Position numbers and translations under genes: made by a program. DNA of 19,782 nucleotides from Emmonsiellopsis sp. PD_33 (taxonomy: Eukaryota; Ascomycota; Eurotiomycetes; Onygenales; Ajellomycetaceae). The DNA is taken from assembly GCA_032988165.1 (NCBI GenBank), contig JANTQF010000503.1:1-19782 (forward strand), written 5' to 3'. Under the pieces are notes generated by a model, which saw only the letters and a list, made by a program, of their open reading frames with translations, did not search any database and had not been told where the DNA came from. Shown one piece after another: positions 1 through 9,384 of this stretch (position 1 is the stretch's first letter; each line of letters begins with the position of its first letter).

Positions 1-129
1 TCTTGAAATGACGCCATATGTCACCAGAGGTGGTGACAAGCAATCACGCCGGGACTCTATTCCGCCAGCAGCCCCATGTCATCTATTATCCAGATCACGG
101 AGTTCGACAGTCCCCACCCAGGTGATACC
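1..129. other. 3' flank of the CrgA-like gene, with a small hairpin
   Basis: No gene is visible here. The stretch lies downstream of the stop codon of the minus-strand RING/LON gene and probably contains its 3' untranslated region. It carries one perfect 7-bp inverted repeat with a 4-base loop (GTCACCA at 20-26, TGGTGAC at 31-37). Fungal transcription does not end at simple hairpins, so no terminator role is claimed. Confidence 0.5.
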
Positions 130-2111
130 TCAATCCCTACGACCACCCAGATAAAACTCACTCTCAACGGACCGGATCACACCCTTCCTACTCGAACTCC
201 CGGGTTGGGAGGACACATCAGGGGGCTGCGCTTCTATCTCCTTCGCTACAATCGCCGGCATCATCATATTTCCCACATACATTCTCATCCCAATGGCCCT
301 AGTTGCATAGAAATCGAATACGGTCAGTGAGACTCGCACAATTCAATCAATCAATCATTACCACGAGAAGTCAGGGTTGATATCAAAAACCGAGCAAATG
401 AAATGAAACAAACTCACCACTCCCCGATAAAAATTTTGACAATCCACGCAATAACAATTTCCAACCTCTCCCTCACACTCCCCGTCTTCAACAGCCGATA
501 CTGCTCCTCATGCGGCACCGCAAAGGACGCCGCGAACCAATCCGGAAATCCCTCCGCAGTCGCTGGCGGCGGACCAATCCGTCTCATTACCTCCTGATAA
601 TCACAGTCCGGCCATGGAAACCCACCGAGCTCATTCGGGTTGCAGAATTTCCACGCGTGCTCCAGCAGTCCCGTTGTAGATAGCCTGCAAGCTTCCACGC
701 CGTTAATTCGGACATTCGACATGCAGAATCTTTTCCAGGTTGACTCGGCCAGGTTCTCTTCCGGGGTTGGTTCGACGGCGTTCTCGCTCTCCTCCAATAT
801 GCCTACGAAACAGCCACTGCGATATCGCCAGTAATACCCACTAAGTTTGATCCTCGATATCCCTTCGCAGATCAGATCCAGGCCCGATAAATCTTCATGT
901 ACCCCAACGACACGAACGAGGCATCCGTATTTGTTAAACCTAGCGCGGCCCTTAGGGAAAACGCCAAAGTCACGAAGCCCAGCGTTGACGCAACGGAGAG
1001 CTGCGCGTTGGTTGTCTACCCCGCTCACCTGCACCCGGGTCCTCTCCAACGGAAGTATCAATCCATGTATAATGGGCACCCGACTTTGACCAAACCCAAG
1101 CATATCCTTCCTCTCCAATTCCCTTTCACGCAACTTGTTCGGGAAAAGTAGTTCGATCATATCGCGAAGCTTTGAATTGCTGCAATCCCACCGTTTAGTC
1201 CCCTTCCGCGTTGCGTGACCGCGGCACATATGACACTCATTGCCCTGTCGTTGTTTGAAGCACATGCGACAAAAGCTGTGGCCGCATGAAGTGATGCATG
1301 GATCGAGTAGCAACGAGTAACAGACCCCACAGTAAACATCCTGAGCCACACTCCTCCTCAGACAGCTCAAAACCGCCCGATTCAACGGTCCCGGATCATA
1401 CCGCCCGCCCATGACATCCCTAAAGCTAACACCGGCATTATAAGGGAGAACCCCTTTCTCACAGAGCCGATATGTCCCTATCAACCGCCCTTCCGGCTCA
1501 ATCATCCCGGCGTAGTAAATCCCATCAGTATTCCAACTATGCTTAGTCCCCGGCACATGAACCAATATCGACACATCATGCACCCCATCCCCAGACACGC
1601 AAAAGTCCGTAAAAGCCACCTCAAAGCGATCCACCACCCTCTGGAGACTAATATCCACAGCACAATGGTCCAGCAGATGGAGCATCCCACATCTCTCAGC
1701 CTCCTCAACAACCACCCCACCCCCACCAAACGGACACAGCACATCAACGCCGCCCGGATACCTGGCCGATAACTCCGTGATCGCCGACCCTGGCCCAAGC
1801 AAACACTTCTGGCATAGCCAGTTGTTACAGGGAAGTCGAATGGGTGTGCGCATTGGTCGGAAGCAAATGGGACATTGGATGCAGCGGATAATTGCTCGGA
1901 AATCAATGTCGCTGCGGATGTTTGCGTTTTCGGCTTCGAGCTCGCTCTCGGTTAGGGATCGGGTCTGGGTGAGGCTGTTGTTGTTGTTGGCGTTGTTGGC
2001 GTTGTCTGTTGGTACATGGCTGGGGAGGCTTTGATGGTTGTCCAAAGGCACGCAGGGAGAAGGTTCTGTCGGTCCGGGCTGGGTGGGGAATTTTTCCAAC
2101 GATCTCATCAT
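130..2111 (-). CDS. Two-RING, LON-domain protein (CrgA/LONRF-like putative E3 ligase)
   Basis: Exons are 2111-418 and 298-130, joined over a 119-nt intron (417-299; donor GTGAGT, acceptor TAG, phase 2). The product is 620 aa. A first RING-like Cys cluster lies near residues 77-103 (C80, C83, C95, C100, C103); Asn/Trp stand where the usual His would be. A complete C3HC4 RING follows: C261, C264, C276, H278, C281, C284, C293, C296. From about residue 343 the sequence resembles the N-terminal substrate-binding domain of LON proteases, beginning with an Ile-Leu-Pro-Leu stretch. No ATPase or protease domain follows, so this is the LONRF/CrgA architecture and not a LON protease. Family knowledge: such proteins are putative ubiquitin ligases, and Mucor CrgA represses light-induced carotenogenesis. 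The substrate here is unknown. An Asn-rich stretch lies at residues 37-45. The start ATG is followed at once by a second ATG, and a TATA-like element lies about 80-90 nt upstream. Confidence 0.85.
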
Positions 2112-3049
2112 GTTTGCTGAGTATTTTTGGCGGAGTAACGGGGGGGTCGTTGTGGAATTTCTCTCGAAGAATCGATCATTGCGCTGCTATATAAATATTA
2201 TCGCGGGGATGGGCAGGGAGATATTAGCCCTGGTTTCTCCATGGCTCCTTCTGAGGAAGCAGCACATCGCATAGTAAGTAAGTAAGCCCAAATATCAAAG
2301 TGGAAGGAAGGAACAACTCCCAGAAAGTCAACCCATCAGAAAAAATATCGATGCCGGCTGGGGAGGAAAATAATCATCTGTGTTGGGTATATAAATACAA
2401 AAAACATGACGGAAGAGACGGGAGGGGGAAAGCAAAGATATAGTACACCAATGCGCCAATCCAAATCGAACGGAGGGAAACAAAGAAATGGCAACATCGA
2501 AGGAACAAAAAGGGGAAGAATTGAGATCGGAACCATGAAAATACCCAAGGGGAAAAAAAATATGAATGTCCCAATTCAATTCAGCCTGGGAGGCAGTACC
2601 GAGATCAATCACCGTAGACGGCAGGGGGGGAAAGGTATTTGGTCAACACCCAGGTAAATTGATCCCATGCCGTCCTTAATTGTGTTCGTTGCCCCCGCCC
2701 CAAACTCCAATGCCAGCAACAAAAAGCACGTTTCACATTCCCCAACTGTAACTTGCATGCACACCGCCCATACAATAGAAATATAAGAACAGGGAGATAT
2801 AATCAAACAAACATAATACACGAAATAACTCCAGTGATCTCGCTAGATATAGCACAGCCCATTCCCATCGCAGACAAGGCGTCAAGATAACCGACAGATA
2901 AGCAGAACAAGGTGGCACGAAATTTAAATAGCGCAACGTGGAGTAAGTAGATAAGAGGTGCCCAATCAGCAGGGCAAATGTCTCACGGACGATAAAACAT
3001 ATCGGGAGGTAGGGAGGACGACGACGACTATTATTCCTCGCAGAATTCA
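2112..3049. other. Intergenic: promoter of the CrgA-like gene and 3' flank of the Rictor gene
   Basis: This 938-nt stretch lies between two minus-strand genes. No open frame in it shows recognisable protein features; those present are low-complexity or run antisense. A TATA-like AT stretch (2189-2201) sits about 80-90 nt upstream of the CrgA-like ATG in minus orientation and is the best core-promoter candidate. A short GTAA repeat (2274-2285) and purine- and C-rich runs are the only other visible structure. Confidence 0.55.
2189..2201 (-). promoter_or_regulatory. TATA-like element of the CrgA-like gene
   Basis: Read on the minus strand this is TAATATTTATATA, the strongest TATA-like match upstream of the RING/LON gene and 78-90 nt before its ATG. 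That spacing would give a leader of roughly 50 nt. This rests on sequence and position only. Confidence 0.4.
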
Positions 3050-6000
3050 TCAGGACGACACGTCCTCCGACTCCGACTCCGAAGAATCCTCCTCATCATC
3101 GTCTCCGTCCTCATCATCCAGAACAATCCTCCTCATGACGCTCTTATCAAACAGGTCGAGCGCAAAGCGGCGCGCTGGGAGTCTGAAATGATGGGATTCG
3201 AGGAGAACAAGGGCTTTTTGGAAGAGGGAGATGTGGCGGAAGTATTCGGGCTTTTTGGTTTTGAGACTGAACGAGATGAACGTTTGATTGTCAGTTTGAT
3301 AAACGGAACTTGGGGTGATTGGGTACCTTTAATTGGGGAGGGTGGAAATAAACTAAACGCTCACCTGTGGAGATCGGCCGCTGCTCGTTTCGATAGAACG
3401 GTATTGCCCATGTCGACAATCAGATTTAAGATCTTTTGTCGGACCGGTTCGGTGTCCGTAGCAGCAGCGTTGAATCTTTCCCGTTGTGCACGGTCGGCTT
3501 GGGGATTTGGTTTGTAAGGGGGGAATGAAACCTAAAGAAATTCCATCAGTATGGCAATGTTCCAGCAGGTAGGCGGAGGAAGAGGGGAAAATTCAATCCT
3601 TACCGAGTACAGTTTACCCAGATCATTCGGCATACATGAACCCAACGAGTGCCCCTTCTGATCGACCGCCGCATCCCAACCCGCCTCGACAAGCATCTCC
3701 AATCCGTGCTGGCTTCTCGAGATAAGACCCAGCACAAAAAATGCAGTGCCCCTCATTGTCATCACCCCTGCATTCTCAGCGATTTTCACAATCCACTCGA
3801 CGATCTCGGTTTCTTCCAAGAACGGTGCGCTCAGCTCCATCGACCCCACATTCCCCACGGCCCAGAGACAGCCCTTGACTTTAAGAAGGACCTCGGGGTC
3901 TTCCTCGTCAAGATTAAAGTCTCGTATGGTGTAGGCGAATTCGTTGAAGTGGCCGGATTGTTCTAAGAGTTTGCAGCCTTCGGTCGTTCTCGCTAGTTCC
4001 CGGTAAAAATGAGGTGGCACCAGTCCTATATCCTGCATGTCGACAATATCATCAAAAGCGAAACTGTTCCGCCGAGGCTGGTCGACGTATGCCCGGGATA
4101 ATGACGCCTCCACCAAGTTAACATAAGCATCGTTCCGGCCAAGGAACCAATCGTCCATTTCCTGGGTGATATAGTCAAGTCCGTCTAGATAGTGGTATCC
4201 AACAGACGTAGAAAGGAACCGAAGAAGCAACGGCGCACCAATTTCTCCCAGATGGTCCAAAGACGGTCGGCACTTGACGACATACTCAAGGCAGTCTCTT
4301 TGGTTGCAGGCCTCCTCGAGGATTTTCACGGCAACTTCGCAAACCGCCACGTCGGGGTCGTAAAGTTGGGTAACTAGGAGTTTTATAACCCAGTCCCCGT
4401 TACCATTACCTGCTGCTCGCACGCGGAATGAAACTCCACCCACGACATATTTCCGTAATAGTTTTGTCGAGAATATGCGGATATCTTTCGATCCGGTAGT
4501 CAAAGCTTTTGAGAGAATAATACGCAAATGACTCTCGAGGGTGAAGTCCATGTTGCCAAGGATAGTTTGAATAAGGTCGTTTCGGTCCTTGAGTTCGATG
4601 ATGTGGTAGAACATGTTGTGCATGTGCCATCTCTCCATCATTTGAAGCCCGCTGGGGTCGCTACTCAAAACCCCTAGCAAAGCAAAGTAGCCTCCGCTCA
4701 ACGTGTCACTCATATGGTTTCGCGAAAAGACCGGAGATGACGACGTTAGCCCACTCATACGGTCAACTTGAGCAAGGCACTCTGCGATCTGTCGCAAAAG
4801 CTTATTTTCCGCCAGGTATTTCGTGCCCTCAGCGGTTTGTAGCAACGTGCGCATCAACGCACAGCCAGTCCGGACATAACGTTGGTTAGGCTTGGAATTC
4901 CTGATCATCGAGAACCTTTTTTTAAATGGGCGATAGAACCCCACCAGACGCTTCATGAATTTGGAGCCTCTGATGGCTTCATCCAAACGCTTAGGGTTCG
5001 TAAGTGGGCCTTCAATAATATTATGAATCAATTCCCACTTCCATTTCATGAAATTAACGGAGCTCAAGACGTGAGTGTCGAGGATAGCCGTGCGGAATTG
5101 CGCCTCGTCCATACTGGCCGTTAGTTTAGGCTTCCCCGGGTCAGCAGTGAGCAATGAAGCAGATATATCAGCGGTGACTGTATATTTCCCCGGCATTGTC
5201 GGGATTCCATCTGACCGGGTTAAAGTGCGATTGATGCTCTCCATTTGATAAATCGTGGAGGTGGAAATGTGTTGATTTTCCGCGGCTCGTTCGTTTGAAC
5301 ATGGAAGCAAGTTGGGGAGGACCTGAAGGTTGGCGCTTATTGCACGGGGGAGGGAGTGATGGGCCAGTTTCAACACCTCGGTAAGTAATAATGTTGCCTT
5401 TCGTTTAAGAGATTGATCGTTTTCATCCTCTACCAGGTTCGACAATGCCTGCGATCTTGTTAGTCTCTTATTTCAAAGTTAGAACATCTCGTGAGACATG
5501 ACATACGGGTATTAGCCCTGCATCTACCAGCGCAGCAAGAATTAGAGCGGAAAAATGTGTCGTGAGGTCAAATGTGTTATTCTCATGTTCGTAGAATGCA
5601 CGAAGCTGTTTAGTGTCTGGCTCAGATCTTAAATTCGTAACTCTACCGTACGTGGTGAGTCTCCGCCCGGCTAGAAAGGATGATGACCATGAGGGAGGTT
5701 TAATCCGAAGGGCGTCAAATAGGAGTTCCATGATTAAATCCCTTGCTTGAGGCTCAGGATATTGCAAGGAATCCAACAGCGATTTTAGAGGTTTTGCCTT
5801 GTTGTGTAAGAGCGTCAACAGGCCCGGCCATGTTTTGAGCATTGAGGAGATAGCTTTGGCAGAGGATTTTAGCCTTCCATGTTGTTCGTTATCCCCGGAA
5901 GGGTCAGTGAAGGCGGCGAAGACTCCCTCCAACTCACAACCAGCCCTGAGATATTTCCTGCTCCGGGGGGTGTCGAGGATATGTATGAAGCCTGCTGCAA

Positions 6001-7240
6001 GGCTCTCCGATGCCCCAAACGCTCCTTCGCCCAACGCATCGTTGAGAATCCCAATCCCGCCAGCGGAAAAGAGCAGACCCGGGTCCTTAACCAGGATCTC
6101 CGTAAGCGTCATAATGCATATATTTTTGAGGCGATCATCCCGATGTTCGGCAATCGACACTAGTGTTCGGACTACTCCTCGCGATATCTCTCGAACGCCA
6201 TCCTTGACATCTAGAAAAGCTCTTACAAACTTCAGAGCCTGCTCACGTTCCATGGTCGCCTTGGTCTCTTTCACCAACGAAAGCGTCACCAATTCATCGG
6301 TATGTAAAGATCGTATTATTTGGATAGATCGTCGATCGGCAATGGCATATCGAGTTAGCCGGTAACCGGCAGCAACGACTTCCCGACTATCGCTGAGCAG
6401 CATCACCTGAACTCGCAATCCAAACACAGACCAAGCCAGGTCATACTTCAAAGTCGGATGTCGTTTGAAAAGCTCCACAAGACTGTTTGCTCGCTCTACA
6501 TAGTAATCCGGCGTCATGCCTTCAATCTCCAGCGCCTGTAAAGTCTCTCCAAGTACATATGTGGGAGACTCCGTCTCCACCTCTTCATTTTCGGGGTCTT
6601 CCTCTGCATTCTGGGACGCCCTCGAGGGCGATCGCAATGGACTTCCGCGGAATAATGCTGATAACCGGCCTATAGGTGGCGAGGTCGGGGTCTGGGCACG
6701 TAGCATTTCCGCTTCCAATTCGTGTTGTAGCTGGGCGATTTTCTGATTCGACGAGCTAAGTTCCGACTCGACCCTCAGGCGTTGCTCTTTGGTCTGCTTG
6801 AGGTTCTTTGTCAAAAGAGCTTCCAGCATATTTTCAGTCCCACTTTTGATCTTCATTTCTTTCGCGATCTGCCCCCGAATAATCGCTTGTCGCTGCTCAG
6901 CACTGGAGTATTCGCCTCCGTCGAGAGAGTTATTGCCGCGGGAAGGGTAAGGCAGATCTGGTCGTGGGGTGGTGCTTCGTATGGTACCTATGCTTTTCAG
7001 TTCGGAGCTGAAACTCCCCGGCGGAGGTCCAGAGGGGGCGAGAGAGGCGCCGCGGGGTCCGAAACTGCTGCTAGAGGCGGAGGCGGAGGCAGGCTTGCCG
7101 TTTCGAGCTCCTTTAGAGCCAGCATCATGCCAGCTTCCATCGGTCGAGCCATCCTCCTGGCTCGAGAGCGAGGATCCGTCTTTGAGCACGCGGTGCTGGG
7201 TTGGCGTCGCTGAGGAAGCCAGATCAAATGTTGACGCCAT
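3050..7240 (-). CDS. TORC2 subunit Rictor/Pianissimo/Ste20 homolog
   Basis: Four exons: 7240-5507, 5448-3604, 3531-3365 and 3266-3050. Introns are 58, 72 and 98 nt with donors GTATGT, GTAAGG and GTGAGC. Joined, they encode 1320 aa, a normal length for fungal members. The N-terminus (1-110) is Ser/Pro-rich. A charged coiled coil resembling an HR1 repeat spans about 114-180. The remainder is largely helical, armadillo-like repeats. A strong family signature lies at 1103-1114 (Lys-Gly-Cys-Leu-Trp-Ala-Val-Gly-Asn-Val-Gly-Ser), within the conserved RICTOR_V region. The C-terminus is an acidic Asp/Glu/Ser tail. Family knowledge: Rictor is the defining scaffold of TOR complex 2, which phosphorylates AGC kinases and controls actin, sphingolipid and membrane-stress responses. 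In Aspergillus annotation the family is often called cytosolic regulator Pianissimo. The start ATG is the first in the long open frame. A GATA cluster lies about 400 nt upstream. Confidence 0.93.
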
Positions 7241-7644
7241 GGATCTCCATCTAGCAGCCTGGTCACCGGTATCGCCCTTGAGAAGAACAGGAGGTATAAC
7301 GTTGCATTTGGGATCGCAAATAACCGCCGGTAATAAGCGCGTGGGTCAGAACGTGCGGCCTAGAGGATAGTAGTACCTAGGTACGATGTGGTAGAGGCTG
7401 CGGAATAGGAGTGGGAGGGTTGGAGGGCGACTTGGCACAACCAGAAGCTTCTCACGGAAGGATGTGGAACTGCGAAGAGTCAAGAAGATAGGAATGAATT
7501 GGAAGAAACGGCCAGCACGAAATCGAAGGAAAGCAAGCCATGCATCCAACGGTGTCAATTGATCGTGGTGAATCTCGAAGTCCGCGACGTCAAGGTGGAG
7601 AGTCACGTGCGGAGGCTGAGATCACGGGATCCGGAGGCTTGGCG

Positions 7645-7672
7645 ATCTGATAAGCCTTATCTTATCTTATCG
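7645..7672. promoter_or_regulatory. Cluster of four GATA-factor sites, one matching the SreA consensus
   Basis: Within 28 bases there is ATCTGATAA (7645-7653), an exact match to the ATCWGATAA consensus of iron-regulatory GATA factors (SreA/Fep1/Urbs1). It is followed by three overlapping HGATAR sites read on the minus strand: AGATAA at 7657-7662, AGATAA at 7662-7667 and CGATAA at 7667-7672. The cluster is 405-432 nt upstream of the Rictor ATG and about 1.7 kb from uricase, so Rictor is the likelier target if it is functional. Binding is inferred, not shown. Confidence 0.45.
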
Positions 7673-7689
7673 GCCTTTCTCTCGACATG

Positions 7690-7713
7690 ATCAACATCAA
7701 CATCAACATCAAC
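7690..7713. repeat. ATCAAC hexamer repeat, four copies
   Basis: Four perfect tandem ATCAAC units lie just beyond the GATA cluster, followed by a partial unit. It looks like a simple microsatellite in non-coding DNA, and no function can be assigned. Confidence 0.85.
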
Positions 7714-7986
7714 ATCAGGGAATAAATAATACCCGAATACTGCTGGAATACTGCGGGAAACACCGCGGCTAAGGATGGGAAGAACACCAATATCCAAAGA
7801 AGAGTGCGTCTCGTAGCTCTCTCCCGCGGTTACAATTCCACACGCCTGAGGGATAAGCCCCAGTCAGCTTGCCTACCATCCATACGCTTTGAGAGAGACT
7901 TGATACAAGACACCGTTGCAGGCCTTCGAAGACTCTTGGAGACCCAAACCGTCTTTCAATATCTCGGCCATATCCGTCCCAAGCGG

Positions 7987-8346
7987 CTAGAATAACCCTT
8001 TCCGTGTCAAGCGAGGATGGGGGTAGAATTCATCGTGTTTAGCCCCCGTAAATTGGTGGTGATGATGGTCTTGACGAATGATTTCCCCAATATCAGAAAT
8101 CCGGCTCCTATACCCTGGCAGCAATGATATCATCCATAGCTCCTGGAAAGGCTCCGGGGTAAGCTGCTGCAGCATACACACAAGCACATATAAACTCTCG
8201 GCTGCAACCAGCTGGTCAATGGGAATGTCCTTATACATCCTTAGTCCGGGCCTGCATTTAAGTTATTCGAGGTGCAGCAGGTTTCGCAGCCCGCCGTCTA
8301 CTGTCTGGCCCTCAAGCATGAGCCGATTACTACATGTATTTGCTAC
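7987..8346 (-). pseudogene. Possible relic of an unidentified protein-coding gene
   Basis: On the minus strand one frame stays open from about 8346 to the stop at 7987, except for a single in-frame TAA at 8263-8265. The downstream part (from ATG at 8238) encodes 83 aa with ordinary protein-like composition, including a hydrophobic stretch resembling a helix and a Tyr-Arg-Ser-Arg-Ile segment. The upstream part (from ATG at 8319) reads into it in the same frame. One stop inside an otherwise coherent frame suggests a decayed gene, perhaps the C-terminus of a fungal regulator. I do not recognise the family. It could equally be a chance open frame in intergenic DNA; the absence of any clear N-terminal portion argues for a fragment or chance. 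Confidence 0.3.
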
Positions 8347-8736
8347 AGTATTTCAATGTCGGATGATACCTAACCGGCTGGATTTATGTACATACAGAGT
8401 GTGATTTCGTAGCAAACAAGGGTAGGTATTGTCTGCAACAGTAAACTCCTACTCTGCATGGTACAGCTTTCTTGTAGTCCGACCGTGTGCTTTTCACTCG
8501 TTGCGTTGCGGGGATGAAGCAGTCAATGTATGCCAGATAGATATATTGTCCACCACCAACTCCCTCCCTTATCACCCTCTGCCGCCAGACTCAGTCCTTC
8601 GTATCTGAACAAGCCGACCGTGTCTCCCGCGCGCCGACAGAGCCCGGCTCATTGGGTCGTGGGAAATTAGCTCTGTGGTCTCCATTCGCCGGCCTCTTAT
8701 TCCAGTTAGAGTCCTCTAGCTCTGTAAACCCGGCCG

Positions 8737-8750
8737 TCGGCGCTGCCCGA
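8737..8750. promoter_or_regulatory. UaY-type site (TCGG-N6-CCGA) upstream of uricase
   Basis: The sequence TCGGCGCTGCCCGA matches the palindromic TCGG-N6-CCGA consensus of UaY, the Zn-cluster activator of purine-utilisation genes in Aspergillus nidulans, at all eight fixed positions. It ends 634 nt before the uricase ATG. A second copy with 7 of 8 matches (TCGT-N6-CCGA) is at 8818-8831. The distance is fairly long for a fungal promoter, so function is inferred from motif identity and the right target gene. Confidence 0.55.
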
Positions 8751-8815
8751 AACCCACGCCCGCGCCTATCACGCCCCGCCGCGCCGCGTTGCTTTCTGGA
8801 CTGCTGCCAGCTGGG

Positions 8816-8836
8816 AGTCGTGAGTTGCCGACTCTC
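8816..8836. promoter_or_regulatory. Imperfect UaY-type site inside a dyad
   Basis: TCGT-GAGTTG-CCGA at 8818-8831 differs from the UaY consensus at one position. It sits inside a wider dyad formed by GAGTCG and CGACTC arms separated by 8 nt. It lies 68 nt downstream of the perfect match. Weak on its own, it gains some weight from its neighbour. Confidence 0.3.
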
Positions 8837-9218
8837 GCTGCTGAGCCCTTGCGCAGCAACTTGACTCCAGAGCGCTGCTTGGGCCCGGGTCCAGCCCGCC
8901 AGCTTTGTCCCTGGGGTTGACGGTGATGTGTGTGGCTGCATAACTAATAAGCCCGTCCTGATCTCGCTGAGCTCCGAGCTCAGGTCATAGCTCCAGCCGG
9001 TATCCGGAACCGTGGACGAGATTGCTGGAGCTTGCTCCATCCATACGACCAGCCCAGGCCAGACCCGGTGGGCTTCATATATAAAGTCCTGCGCCGTCGT
9101 GGAGATCCAGCTCGGATTCAACCCTTGCTCATACATAGTATGACTGTTTCTATCCTATCCCTCCTGCTGCTAGACACTGTCTCGCCCGGGCCCGTCGTTT
9201 CGGAAATTAGGCTCTAGC

Positions 9219-9364
9219 TTATCTTTATCTTCCCCAGAGTCTGCTGTTATCTCCGTCTTTCGATCCCGCCTCCGCACGTGCGCCAATTGACTGCGTACTT
9301 ATTGACTCCCGGGACCGCGTTTCGCTGGCTTCCATTTGATCTCAACTACACAGCCAATTTATCT
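9219..9364. promoter_or_regulatory. Uricase proximal promoter: four AreA-type GATA sites and two CCAAT boxes
   Basis: AGATAA sites on the minus strand lie at 9219-9224, 9225-9230 (directly abutting the first), 9247-9252 and 9359-9364. CCAAT pentamers lie at 9283-9287 and 9354-9358, the latter abutting the last GATA site. A CACGTG E-box lies at 9275-9280. Known biology: purine catabolic genes in Aspergillus need the nitrogen regulator AreA (binding HGATAR) together with UaY. The paired sites about 160 nt before the ATG are the best AreA candidates; the last GATA site is only 21 nt from the ATG and probably lies in the leader. Confidence 0.6.
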
Positions 9365-9384
9365 ACCCTCTCCCAGCTAAAGCC

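Larger units (their letters stand above)
8591..9136 (-). other. Doubtful 181-codon ORF, probably non-coding
   Basis: An ATG-started frame on the minus strand encodes 181 aa rich in Ser, Arg, Ala and Gly, with no domain, signal or membrane segment I recognise. Its first 80 residues look more protein-like (several Trp) than the basic, disordered remainder. It lies in a GC-rich block, where open frames last longer by chance, and overlaps a perfect UaY-type site and other likely control DNA of uricase. I list it so that it can be tested, not as a gene I believe in. Confidence 0.2.
7241..9384. other. Divergent intergenic region between the Rictor and uricase genes
   Basis: This is the longest stretch without a confident gene (2.1 kb). 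It contains the promoter of the minus-strand Rictor gene (next to 7240), a GATA cluster (7645-7672), a hexamer repeat (7690-7713), a possible gene relic (7987-8346), a doubtful ORF in a noticeably more GC-rich block (8591-9136), and the uricase control sequences (UaY-like and AreA-like sites, CCAAT boxes). The parts are listed separately. Confidence 0.6.

Noticed and set aside
20..37. Perfect 7-bp hairpin as a terminator
   Set aside because: There is no T tract, and hairpin termination is not how fungal RNA polymerase II genes end; dyads this short are common by chance.
1502..1906. 134-codon minus-strand ORF in another frame of the CrgA-like gene
   Set aside because: It is out of frame with the RING/LON protein and has no independent evidence.
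5799..6365. 188-codon plus-strand ORF inside the Rictor gene
   Set aside because: It is the antisense shadow of a conserved helical-repeat coding exon.
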